A DNA stretch of 7,729 nucleotides from Caldithrix sp. (lineage in GTDB: Bacteria > Zhuqueibacterota > Zhuqueibacteria > Oceanimicrobiales > Oceanimicrobiaceae). This document shows positions 1-7,365 of the stretch, piece after piece (the first letter of the stretch is position 1; each line of letters begins with the position of its first letter). The position numbers were made by a program, and so were the translations under genes. The DNA lies in the NCBI GenBank assembly GCA_004357015.1, contig SMXE01000220.1, forward strand, positions 1-7,729. Direction: 5' to 3'. A model generated the notes under the pieces. The model searched no databases, had not been told where the DNA came from, and saw only the letters and a program-made list of their open reading frames with translations.

Positions 1-767
1 AGGCCGACGTCGGGGCGAATCACGATATCCGCTTTTTCAAGCAGGAGTAGATTGAAGTGGCGCGCCGTCATGTGCTGCGTCTGGAACATAACGTTGATGA
101 CGTTGTCGAGGTTGGGGTTGTCGTTCAGCTTCTGGCCGACATCAACTGCGATCACGATGTCGGCGCCCATCTCCCGCGCCGGTATGATCGGAATGGGACA
201 GACCACCGAGCCGTCCACCAGCATGTAGCCGTTGACTTTGTAGGGCGGCAGAAATCCGGGGATCGAGGCGCTTGCGGATACAATGGAACGCATGTCGCCC
301 TCCTGAAACAAAACCTGCTCGCCCGTCAGGATATTTGAGGCCACAGGGTAAAAAGGAATCTTTGTGTCTTCGATGCGGCCTTCCGGAATGAGAAAGTTCA
401 TGGCGTACTGCAGGCGATTGTTGCCGACCAGCGATGACTTGCTCTGCGCCAGATTCACCACCAACCGTTCCTTGATGGTCGTCGCAACCTGGCCGAAGAA
501 GTTTTCTACGGGCTCTTTGCGCTTGAACAGGTCAAGCCCGCTTTTCTTGTAATCAGGACTTGCCAGGAAATCCTGGAATCGCCGCTCCGCTACAGAGATA
601 TCTTTTGTGGTCGTGTAGATGGAGCCGACCACGGCGCCGATGCTGGTGCCGGTGATGAAATCAATGGGGATGTCGTGCCGCTCCAGAACTTTGATCACGC
701 CGATGTGCGCGCAGCCTCTGGCCCCGCCGCCACCTAAGGCTAATCCGATTCGAGGTCTCTTTTTCAC
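1..767 (-). CDS. Patatin-like phospholipase (RssA/NTE-type), C-terminus cut by window edge
   Basis: This is a serine lipid acyl hydrolase of the patatin family, with 255 codons visible before the left edge. The N-terminus reads KRPRIGLALGGGGARG, which holds the glycine-rich oxyanion loop (residues 12-18). The nucleophile elbow GTSIG has Ser42, and the catalytic Asp is Asp185 in DGS. Many patatins have DGG here, but DGS also occurs and the dyad is complete. No signal peptide or membrane span is visible in the part present, so a cytoplasmic or membrane-peripheral enzyme is likely. A C-terminal outer-membrane barrel, as in PlpD-type proteins, cannot be excluded because the end is missing. The start is GTG: it has AAGGAG at 783-778 with 10-nt spacing, and an in-frame TAG at 776-774 rules out a longer form. 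It lies 20 bp behind the protease stop, so co-transcription is likely. The substrate is unknown. Confidence 0.93.
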   Translation of the reverse strand, partial: MKKRPRIGLALGGGGARGCAHIGVIKVLERHDIPIDFITGTSIGAVVGSIYTTTKDISVAERRFQDFLASPDYKKSGLDLFKRKEPVENFFGQVATTIKERLVVNLAQSKSSLVGNNRLQYAMNFLIPEGRIEDTKIPFYPVASNILTGEQVLFQEGDMRSIVSASASIPGFLPPYKVNGYMLVDGSVVCPIPIIPAREMGADIVIAVDVGQKLNDNPNLDNVINVMFQTQHMTARHFNLLLLEKADIVIRPDVG

Positions 768-777
768 AGTTGTCTAA

Positions 778-783
778 CTCCTT
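778..783 (-). promoter_or_regulatory. Ribosome binding site of the patatin gene
   Basis: AAGGAG lies 10 nt upstream of the GTG at 767, inside the 20-bp gap after the protease TAA. It settles a non-ATG start, together with the in-frame TAG just upstream. Confidence 0.75.
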
Positions 784-787
784 TTTC

Positions 788-2860
788 TTACCGTATAAGT
801 ACCATTTTTTTCATGTCGACAAACTCATTCGCTTCCAGACGATACACATAAACGCCAGTCGCGACGGACCTTCCGTGATTGTCCGTTCCATCCCAAACTT
901 CACTATAAAGACCGGCTGGTCTCCCTGTTTCGCTCAAAAGGGTTCTGATTTCCTGTCCTAATATATTGAAAATTTTCAGCGAAACTTCTCCGGCAGCGGC
1001 CAGCGCGTAGGTGATGGTGGTGGTCGGGTTGAAGGGATTTGGATAATTCTGCTGTAACCGGAAGGCTGTTGGTAACGACGGTTCCTGTGAATCAACCGTG
1101 ACAGGCAGCTCGAGAGAGCGGAAGGAATAATCCGGGGCATTGAACGGATGCACGGTCTGGGCGCCACTGCTGTCCGCGGCCCTGAAGTAGAAATCGATTG
1201 CTTCTCCCCCGGCAAGGGTGGAGAAGGTTGCTGTGTACTGGTGTGCTTCTGTCCCCCGGGCCATCATGACCTCATTGTTGAAATTGCCATCCGATCTGGC
1301 GTACACTAGAAAAACCTGGGTTGGGTCGATGCCAAACTGCGATGTAACTTTTATGCTGACCTTCAGCTCAGCACTTGTATTTACTGCCATTTCCGGCAAA
1401 TTGCTGAAAGCCATACCGTGATATAAAACCGCCTGGTACGCATCAACGAGGCCCCAACCGTAAGAAATATCCGGATTGGCCGCGCGGTCCGCGGTCAGGC
1501 GCAATGCGTCGCGCACCTCCATCGGGGTTAGCTGCGGATGCGTCGACAAAACCAGTGCCGCAACCCCAGCCACCAACGGACAGGAAAACGATGTGCCACT
1601 AACAAGGGCATAGGTAGAATTTGACACGTCCGGCGCCGGGCTGGCTGTGTAAACAAGGGTGCCCATCGCCACCACATCCGGTTTGATCCGGCCGTCCGCT
1701 GTCGGGCCCACTGAACTGAAGCTGGTGATCTGGTTGCTCGCGTCCACTGCACCCACTGCGATGACGCTGTCGCCATCGGCCGGGGCGATCATGATGCGCC
1801 AAACGCTGTTGCCCTCGTTGCCGGCGCTGTTCACCACCACGACGCCGAGACCGGCGGCAATGTCTGCCGCAACCGTTGTCACCGCCGTGTTGCCGTCCAT
1901 GTCTGACGTGTCATAAAAGTCGATGTAGCCCAGCGAACTGGTCACCACGTCCACGCCCTGCGCTTCGAACCACTCGATGCCGGCGATCCAGTAGTCTTCC
2001 TCGGCAGGAACTTCCTGCGAGATGTCTTCGGTTTTGCCAAGTATGAAGCTGGCGTCAAAGGCCGGCCCGATAAGCTGCCCTTCCTGAAAGCCGCCAACTG
2101 TGGAAAGCGTGCGGGTGCCGTGACTGTGCTGGCCCGACGGGTCCTTGCCGGGTTCGTCTTCGGTGATGTCGTCGTTGTCAATAAAATCAAACTCAGCGAT
2201 GATGTTCATTTCCAGAAACGCTTCATGCGTTCGATATTTGAAACCGGTGTCGAGCACGCCTATGAGAATGCCGACGCCCGTAATTCCGAGGTCATGTACC
2301 GCGGGCACGTTTATCAATTCGTTCTGCGTGAACGAGGAACCGTAATCGTACGTATGCTGCTGCTGCACGTTCTGTTGAGGTCGGGCTGATTTGGGCGCAG
2401 GCACGGGAGTGTCTACAAACTTTCCGACGGGCCGGACATTGCGCACGAACGGTAATGCTTCGATCCGCCGGACGTCGGTTTCCTTCAGCAGCAATGACGC
2501 CGCATTCAACCATCTTGAGGCGACCATTGGCTCGTACCCAAGCTGCGCCAGCCGTGCAAGATAAGTGCCGCTTACCGGCGTGTCGTACCACTGCCTCTTT
2601 TGTGCACGGATGGACGCTTTGCCGCGTCTCTGTTGGGCGCGCTGCGTGATTTGCTGCATTCGGCCTGAAAAGTCCGCATGTTCGGCTTGTTTTTCATCAG
2701 AAAGTTTGTCGGAGAAAAATACCCAGTACTTCCTATGGTCAGCATGACCATTCCGGGTTTGTGCGGACGTTTGGCGCGGAGTTATGTTCAGGCACAAAGA
2801 TGCAAGAAATAGATAGGTGGAAAATCTGGCGATCATGGGTGCTGCAGAAAAGCAGATCAT
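788..2860 (-). CDS. Secreted subtilisin-family (S8) serine protease with C-terminal FlgD-like/type IX-type sorting domain
   Basis: This 690-residue exported endopeptidase begins with a signal peptide (residues 1-33; hydrophobic core FSTYLFLASLCL, likely cut TSA|Q). A propeptide-like region runs to about residue 165. The S8 catalytic domain (about 173-478) has the full set: Asp204 in VLDTGF, His247 in HSHGT, oxyanion Asn348 in NSAGN and nucleophile Ser424 in SGTSFSCP. A beta-rich Ig-like segment (about 483-588) follows. The tail (598-690) contains NYPNPFNPTTTI, a WDG motif, GVYVYRL and a KMVLIR end, the C-terminal sorting type of FCB-group secreted proteins. It is probably surface-attached or released. 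The start is the ATG at 2860 because AGAGGA sits 8 nt upstream. A TTG at 2926 would put a non-signal extension in front, and an ATG at 2836 gives a neater signal peptide but has no ribosome site. The gap to the phosphatase is 104 bp, so it may have its own promoter. Confidence 0.95.
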   Translation of the reverse strand: MICFSAAPMIARFSTYLFLASLCLNITPRQTSAQTRNGHADHRKYWVFFSDKLSDEKQAEHADFSGRMQQITQRAQQRRGKASIRAQKRQWYDTPVSGTYLARLAQLGYEPMVASRWLNAASLLLKETDVRRIEALPFVRNVRPVGKFVDTPVPAPKSARPQQNVQQQHTYDYGSSFTQNELINVPAVHDLGITGVGILIGVLDTGFKYRTHEAFLEMNIIAEFDFIDNDDITEDEPGKDPSGQHSHGTRTLSTVGGFQEGQLIGPAFDASFILGKTEDISQEVPAEEDYWIAGIEWFEAQGVDVVTSSLGYIDFYDTSDMDGNTAVTTVAADIAAGLGVVVVNSAGNEGNSVWRIMIAPADGDSVIAVGAVDASNQITSFSSVGPTADGRIKPDVVAMGTLVYTASPAPDVSNSTYALVSGTSFSCPLVAGVAALVLSTHPQLTPMEVRDALRLTADRAANPDISYGWGLVDAYQAVLYHGMAFSNLPEMAVNTSAELKVSIKVTSQFGIDPTQVFLVYARSDGNFNNEVMMARGTEAHQYTATFSTLAGGEAIDFYFRAADSSGAQTVHPFNAPDYSFRSLELPVTVDSQEPSLPTAFRLQQNYPNPFNPTTTITYALAAAGEVSLKIFNILGQEIRTLLSETGRPAGLYSEVWDGTDNHGRSVATGVYVYRLEANEFVDMKKMVLIR

Positions 2861-2868
2861 TAGACAGG

Positions 2869-2874
2869 TCCTCT
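2869..2874 (-). promoter_or_regulatory. Ribosome binding site deciding the protease start
   Basis: AGAGGA lies 8 nt before the ATG at 2860. Neither the upstream TTG (2926) nor the downstream ATG (2836) has a comparable site, so this favours the 690-residue form. Confidence 0.6.
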
Positions 2875-2964
2875 GTTTGATTAGTATCGTCACGGATGAT
2901 GTGAATTGTAAGTGCAAGTAAAGCAAAAGCGGCGCTTATTTCAAGAATTTAACTGTATGGTGGG

Positions 2965-4620
2965 TTAAGTTCTTTTCACAGCTAATATGGTGAGGTCGTC
3001 GGTTTGGCGGGCGCCATTTATGAACGCAGTGAGCTCTGACCTAATTTCGCCGACTACGTGGTCCAGCTCGTCCGCTTGGGACCGGGGGGTGCTGTAAATG
3101 GCGTTGATGAGGGCGCCGAACCGTTTTCGGCCATAAATCTGTTTATTCGGATCGTGGCTCTCGATGATGCCATCCGTGTACATGATGATGGTTTCACCAC
3201 ATTCAAACCGGACGCATCTTTCCGCATCGAAATTTGTTTCGAGGATGCCGAGTGGCGGCGTGCTGCCTGTGAGTTCAACGATCTTGCCGGTCTTCGAGAT
3301 GCAATACGGCGGCGGGTGGCCGGCATTGATAAAACGGAACTCGGATTTCTCCAGGTCGAGAATTCCGAAAAAAAGCGTGAGAAAAATGGATTTGGCAGTA
3401 TTGTGAAGCAGGAGTTTGTTGAGGTTATGCACGATTTCAGCGGTGGAGACCGTATGGTCGAGTTGTGAGCGGATGGCAGCCTGCACGGTGGATGAGAGCA
3501 GTGCTGCAGGAATGCCCTTGCCGCAAACATCCCCTATGGCGAGCCCGACGAGCGAGTCTGAAATCCGGATGATATCGAAGTAGTCTCCGCTGACGGCCTC
3601 GCACGGCTGGACAAATGTCACGATGCAGCATTGATCGATTTCGGGCGTTTTCACAGGTAGCAGCCGCTGTTGAATTTCCTTTGCCAGCGCCAGTTCCTGG
3701 TTGATTTTTGCGCTCTGCTCCGATGCGTCGTGCAGCAACTCATTTTCGAGCGCCAGGGTAAGCTGCTGCGCCATGGCTGAAAGCAACTCCTTTTTTCTTT
3801 TTGAAAGCGCCAGCCCGGGTTCATCACGTGAAAGGAGGCAGACTCCAAGAACACACTTGCTGGACTGAGCCCGCTTGTCACTGCTTTGCAGCGGCACCAG
3901 TGGAATGGCGATTCTCCGCCAAGAACTGGCCGGTTCCGGAGTGTTCGTCCCGTTAAACTCGATTTGCATCTGGCGCGTCTGAATTGCCTTTTCGACCAAT
4001 GGCCGGTACCGGTTCGGCTGCCTGGCTATCGCGTTCTTGTCGTTCTTTGCATGTCTTTCGACTTTCGGTTTCATCTCGCCGGACGGCATGACCTGTAAAA
4101 TAACCGCCTGCTCTGCATGCACCAGAGACGATGCCAATTCCAGCACCGTCTTCAGCACGTCCCCGGTTGATATTTTCTGATTTGTCTTTTCCGCCAGTTT
4201 CAAGTATTCCTGCTGCACAAAACCGATGGTGTCGAGATTCCGCTTGCGATGCGAACCGGGCTCTTCCAGAAAGTACAGGAGGACACTGCCGAGTTGAATA
4301 CAGTCGTCATTTTTAAGACTGCTCGATTCAAAAGGGAGATTGTTCAGGAGAGAGCCGTTCTTGCTGTTTTTGTCGTTGATTGTGAACGTACCAGCTTCGT
4401 AGGCAATCTCCGCGTGGTGGCGGGAAACAGAGATGTCGCGCAGATCGATGTCGTTTTTTTTGCCGCGGCCGATGCCGTAGTTTTTTCCGAAAAGATAGTG
4501 CGTTTCACTGCGGCCGTCTTCGTAAACAACCCGCAGTTTCGACTTGAATAGATTGCCGCCGCATGATGCGCAGTGCTGCACGTCGGTAAGATTTGGCTGA
4601 CCGCAGAAGTCACATTTCAT
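2965..4620 (-). CDS. Zinc-ribbon / FHA / GAF / SpoIIE-type PP2C serine phosphatase
   Basis: This 551-residue cytoplasmic signalling protein has no signal peptide or membrane span. A short zinc ribbon (Cys3, Cys6, Cys17, Cys20) is followed by an FHA domain (about 48-105) with its phosphothreonine-binding residues: Gly51-Arg52, Ser66-Arg67-His68-His69 and Asn88-Gly89. A GAF-like sensor region (about 134-297) leads into a helical linker (about 298-322, ending EIQQRLLP, as in RsbU-type proteins). The C-terminal SpoIIE/PP2C domain (about 330-549) keeps the metal-binding acids: Asp346 in SGDYFD, Asp364 in GDVCGKG, Asp483 in YTDG and Asp541-Asp542 in TDDLT. It should dephosphorylate Ser/Thr proteins, either an anti-sigma antagonist as in RsbU pathways or the upstream kinase and its targets. 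The ATG overlaps the kinase 3' end by 11 bp, with GAGGGG (4638-4633) as likely ribosome site, so translation is probably coupled. No anti-sigma or STAS partner gene lies in the window. Confidence 0.93.
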   Translation of the reverse strand: MKCDFCGQPNLTDVQHCASCGGNLFKSKLRVVYEDGRSETHYLFGKNYGIGRGKKNDIDLRDISVSRHHAEIAYEAGTFTINDKNSKNGSLLNNLPFESSSLKNDDCIQLGSVLLYFLEEPGSHRKRNLDTIGFVQQEYLKLAEKTNQKISTGDVLKTVLELASSLVHAEQAVILQVMPSGEMKPKVERHAKNDKNAIARQPNRYRPLVEKAIQTRQMQIEFNGTNTPEPASSWRRIAIPLVPLQSSDKRAQSSKCVLGVCLLSRDEPGLALSKRKKELLSAMAQQLTLALENELLHDASEQSAKINQELALAKEIQQRLLPVKTPEIDQCCIVTFVQPCEAVSGDYFDIIRISDSLVGLAIGDVCGKGIPAALLSSTVQAAIRSQLDHTVSTAEIVHNLNKLLLHNTAKSIFLTLFFGILDLEKSEFRFINAGHPPPYCISKTGKIVELTGSTPPLGILETNFDAERCVRFECGETIIMYTDGIIESHDPNKQIYGRKRFGALINAIYSTPRSQADELDHVVGEIRSELTAFINGARQTDDLTILAVKRT

Positions 4621-7066
4621 CCCGTTCGAATTCCCCTCGTGCTTGGCCGACAGCCTGTCTTAATTCGGCAGCGGTTTTATAACGGTCGTCCGGGTCTTTG
4701 GCCAGTGCGCGTTGCAGAATTTCGTCGAGTGAAGCGGGCAGGTTGCTATTGACCTTTGTCGGCGCTTTCGGTTGGCTCTGCACAATATTGTAGACAATGG
4801 CAGGAATGCTGTCTCCGCCAAAAGGTCGGCGCCCGGTGAGCAGTTCGTACAAAACCACTCCTGCAGAAAAAACGTCGGAGCGCCCATCGACGCGGCGGCC
4901 CTCAATTTGTTCCGGTGACATATAAAAAGGCGTGCCGATCATATCGCCGGTTTTGGTCAGCGTGCCGGATTGCGGCAGCTTGGCGATGCCGAAGTCCGCC
5001 ACCTTTACCCTGTCGCCGGAAGTCAAGATAACGTTTGCCGGTTTGATGTCGCGATGAACGATGCCGTTGCGGTGGGCGAAATCCAGGGCGTCGGAGATCT
5101 GCCCGACTATTTTGAGCGCACGTACCGGCGGGATCGGCTTTTTCGTGTGCGTGATTTCGCGCAGATCGTGTCCATTCAGGTACTCCATGACGATGTACGA
5201 CGAGGTGTCCAACTCTTCGACATCGTAGATGGTCACAATGTTGGGATGATTGAGTTTTCCGGCAGCGCGCGCCTCCCGGTAAAGCCGGTTACGCAGCCGT
5301 GAGATGGCGTTGCCGTCCTGGCACAGTTGCAGCGCGATCTGCTTGATGACGACGGTGCGGTCAAGTTTTGGGTCCCAGGCTTTCAGAATCAAACCCATGG
5401 AACCGCGACCGATCTGTTTTTCGATGATGTAGCGACCAATTTTTTCGATATTTCGAATGCCGCCTGCAATGGTTCGCGTTTCCTGCAAGGCGAGCAAGCT
5501 GTCTTCGGGCAACAGGGTAGAGGCAGCTGTGGTTTCGTGCTGTTCGAGCAGTTCACGCGTGTTGAGGTGGCCAAATTTCACCGGCGTCGCCGAAGCGACC
5601 TCTTCGTGAAAAATATTTTCGGTCATGGCCTCGCTTATTTGCTTGCCAGGTTGCGCGGACAGATTCTCGCTTTCCGGCGCCGCTGTCTGCTCAGGCTGAT
5701 CTGGTCTGGGTTGTCCGGCGCTTTTCCTGCGGTATTGCAGCAGCACGAGTGCAAGGAAGAGCATGCTGCCGGCGGCTCCGGCCAGCCAGAAGGCATTCAT
5801 GCTGGTTTTCTGCCGTACGTTTGGGCGGTTAGCAGGAACCTGTTCCGGCATTGGGAAGGAGGCCTCAGAGCTTTTTTCTGCGGGTTGAAAATTTGTCGCC
5901 GCCAGAAGTTCGGCAACAGTTGAATCAGGAATAACTGCGGCAGACTCTACCGCAAGCGAATCCACCTGTTCTTCGCCGCTGGAAAGATTTACAGTTTGAG
6001 GAAGTCTGATCTCTACCACCGTGTCAGCCAGGTTAGAGGTCACGCTCTCGGCAAGCGTCGTGTCGGCCATTTCCGGAAGGAGTCGTTCCGGCTGTGCCAT
6101 GTTGCTCTCCATCGGCACTGAGTCAGCCCCGCTAAAAAAGAGTTCGGCACGCGCTTCTTCCAGTCGCAGGAACGCGTCTTTATACTCCGGGTTGAGATGT
6201 TGGAGTAGATCGACTGCTTGCGTCCATTCCCCATCCTGCCAGGCACCTATTGCGACGCGGTAGGTATTTTCCTGCTCGGCCCACGCCAGACGTTGCAGCA
6301 GCGCTGTGTTCTTTGGATGTGCCGTCACTGTACTGCGTAAGGCGTCGATGGCCTGCGCCAGGTCGTCTTTTGCGATGAAATACTCGGACTTCTGCAGCCA
6401 GGCTTCCGGGGCGTTGCGCTCACGTGCGACCTTCAAGTGAAACTTTGCCGATTTTAGATCAGGGCTGAGGACCAGCGCTTGCTGGTAAGCACGGATGGCG
6501 GCAGGAAAGTCGTCCCTGCGCAAATGGACGTCGCCAAAGGTGTTCCACGCTGCGGCCTGTCTCGGGTTTCTTTCCAGTGAAATCGTCAGGGCATCGAGCG
6601 CCGCCGTCAGTTTGTGCTGCTTTAGACGAAGTTTGCCCAGCATGGCCAGGGCTGGCGAATAGAGTTCGTCGAGGTAAAGAGCTTCCTCAATGGCATAAAG
6701 CGCCTGGTCGATTTCATCTTCTGCAAGGTATTCCTGCGCAAGGAAAGTGTATGCATCTTTTAAGTGCGTTGCCATGTCCGCGTAGGCTGCGGAGTCAGCG
6801 GGCACGACCCGGGTGAGTGTTTCAATGGCTTTGTCAAATGAGCCCTGGTCAAGGTACGCGACTCCAAGTTGGTAAAGTGCATCAGGGAAGCCAGGCTCGA
6901 TTGCAAGCGCTTTCTCGTAGTGTTCGATACGTTCTTGAATGTCCTGAGAGTGCAGTGCTTTTTCAAAATGGGAGAGAGCTTCCTGGTTGATTTCCCAGGA
7001 GCGGCCGTATCCCGGAAGGGGAACAATGGCCGCCGCTACCAGGCAGAGGATGGAGAAAGTGCGCAT
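4610..7066 (-). CDS. Membrane Ser/Thr protein kinase with periplasmic TPR sensor region
   Basis: This 818-residue transmembrane kinase starts with an export signal (residues 1-21, MRTFSILCLVAAAIVPLPG, possible cut GYG|R). Six to seven TPR-like helical repeats (about 26-293) follow, then an acidic, low-complexity linker (about 315-420) and one membrane span (425-444, AFWLAGAAGSMLFLALVLLQ followed by YRRK, a positive-inside signal). A disordered juxtamembrane stretch leads to a Hanks-type kinase domain (about 543-800). It is complete: GRGSMG loop (553-558), Lys575 in VVIK, alpha-C Glu598, HRDIKPAN with Asp673, DFG at 691-693, and a Thr-rich activation loop ending GTPFYMSPEQ. It should be an active RD-type kinase. 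TPRs outside with the kinase domain last reverses the PknB order (kinase, span, PASTA). The start is the ATG at 7066, giving a clean signal peptide. A TTG at 7123 would add 19 unlikely residues, and the ribosome site is weak (GGA). Confidence 0.94.
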   Translation of the reverse strand: MRTFSILCLVAAAIVPLPGYGRSWEINQEALSHFEKALHSQDIQERIEHYEKALAIEPGFPDALYQLGVAYLDQGSFDKAIETLTRVVPADSAAYADMATHLKDAYTFLAQEYLAEDEIDQALYAIEEALYLDELYSPALAMLGKLRLKQHKLTAALDALTISLERNPRQAAAWNTFGDVHLRRDDFPAAIRAYQQALVLSPDLKSAKFHLKVARERNAPEAWLQKSEYFIAKDDLAQAIDALRSTVTAHPKNTALLQRLAWAEQENTYRVAIGAWQDGEWTQAVDLLQHLNPEYKDAFLRLEEARAELFFSGADSVPMESNMAQPERLLPEMADTTLAESVTSNLADTVVEIRLPQTVNLSSGEEQVDSLAVESAAVIPDSTVAELLAATNFQPAEKSSEASFPMPEQVPANRPNVRQKTSMNAFWLAGAAGSMLFLALVLLQYRRKSAGQPRPDQPEQTAAPESENLSAQPGKQISEAMTENIFHEEVASATPVKFGHLNTRELLEQHETTAASTLLPEDSLLALQETRTIAGGIRNIEKIGRYIIEKQIGRGSMGLILKAWDPKLDRTVVIKQIALQLCQDGNAISRLRNRLYREARAAGKLNHPNIVTIYDVEELDTSSYIVMEYLNGHDLREITHTKKPIPPVRALKIVGQISDALDFAHRNGIVHRDIKPANVILTSGDRVKVADFGIAKLPQSGTLTKTGDMIGTPFYMSPEQIEGRRVDGRSDVFSAGVVLYELLTGRRPFGGDSIPAIVYNIVQSQPKAPTKVNSNLPASLDEILQRALAKDPDDRYKTAAELRQAVGQARGEFERDEM
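4633..4638 (-). promoter_or_regulatory. Likely ribosome binding site of the phosphatase, inside the kinase gene
   Basis: GAGGGG within the last codons of the kinase lies 12 nt before the phosphatase ATG at 4620. The spacing is long, which fits initiation by ribosomes finishing the kinase at the TGA (4612-4610). Confidence 0.45.
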
Positions 7067-7149
7067 AAGAATCCGTTCTTCGTGGAACAATCCGTGCCTA
7101 AATAAATAGTAGTGAGCGTACAAGACGCTGACTTTTTTTTATTGATTAG

Positions 7150-7172
7150 TGTCAATTTTCAACCCTTGTCAA
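7150..7172 (-). promoter_or_regulatory. Candidate -35 region(s) for the kinase operon
   Basis: Read on the minus strand, two perfect TTGACA hexamers occur at 7172-7167 and 7155-7150. The first is followed after 16 nt by ACTAAT, a weak -10 match. No good -10 follows the second. Placement 80-110 bp upstream of the kinase ATG fits a promoter, but sigma-70 consensus may not apply in this lineage, where promoters are poorly defined. Confidence 0.3.
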
Positions 7173-7180
7173 AAACCAAC

Positions 7181-7193
7181 CTTCTCAGAGAAG
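7181..7193. repeat. 13-bp dyad CTTCTC-A-GAGAAG
   Basis: Perfect 6-bp inverted arms around one base, ending 8 bp upstream of the first minus-strand TTGACA. The one-base centre makes it a poor RNA hairpin but a reasonable site for a dimeric DNA-binding protein. Confidence 0.45.
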
Positions 7194-7201
7194 TTCAGCT
7201 T

Positions 7202-7211
7202 TTCTTTAGAA
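7202..7211. repeat. Second short dyad TTCT-TT-AGAA
   Basis: Perfect 4-bp arms lie inside a longer imperfect dyad (7199-7214, six of eight pairs). Its centre is about 19-20 bp from the centre of the dyad at 7181-7193 and shares TTCT/AGAA half-sites with it. It could be a second operator, or chance in AT-rich DNA. Confidence 0.3.
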
Positions 7212-7319
7212 GAGCAAAGTAGATTGGCAATTTGAGGTGTGGAAGCGGGAGATGATGGGACCGAAAATTGCCATGTTAAGAGCAGTTCATTGCAGTGTAA
7301 CCAAAAGAGCCACGCAAGG

Positions 7320-7365
7320 GCGCAAGATCGCACTCAACCGCAGGATCGAATGCGCAAGATAGCAC
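7320..7365 (+). repeat. Direct repeat GCGCAAGATMGCAC, two copies 32 bp apart
   Basis: GCGCAAGATCGCAC (7320-7333) and GCGCAAGATAGCAC (7352-7365) match at 13 of 14 positions. Related CGCAAGG words lie at 7313-7319 and 7472-7478. The block resembles decayed copies of the 'cacgcaaag-acgcaaag' type of interspersed repeat seen in many environmental genomes, but it could also be a regulatory site. Confidence 0.5.

Noticed and set aside
2927..2937. Palindrome AAGCGGCGCTT after the phosphatase, followed on the minus strand by a short T-rich stretch; possible terminator
   Set aside because: As RNA it forms only a 4-bp stem with a 3-nt loop, and the T-run is broken (TTTTGCTTT). It is too weak to call a terminator.
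3058..3468. A 136-codon plus-strand open frame opposite the phosphatase
   Set aside because: It mirrors the conserved SpoIIE-domain coding sequence and has no recognisable motif or ribosome site.
5327..5923. A 198-codon plus-strand open frame opposite the kinase gene
   Set aside because: It is antisense to the juxtamembrane and kinase N-lobe coding sequence, which is clearly real. The translation shows no domain character, and it is a shadow of codon bias.
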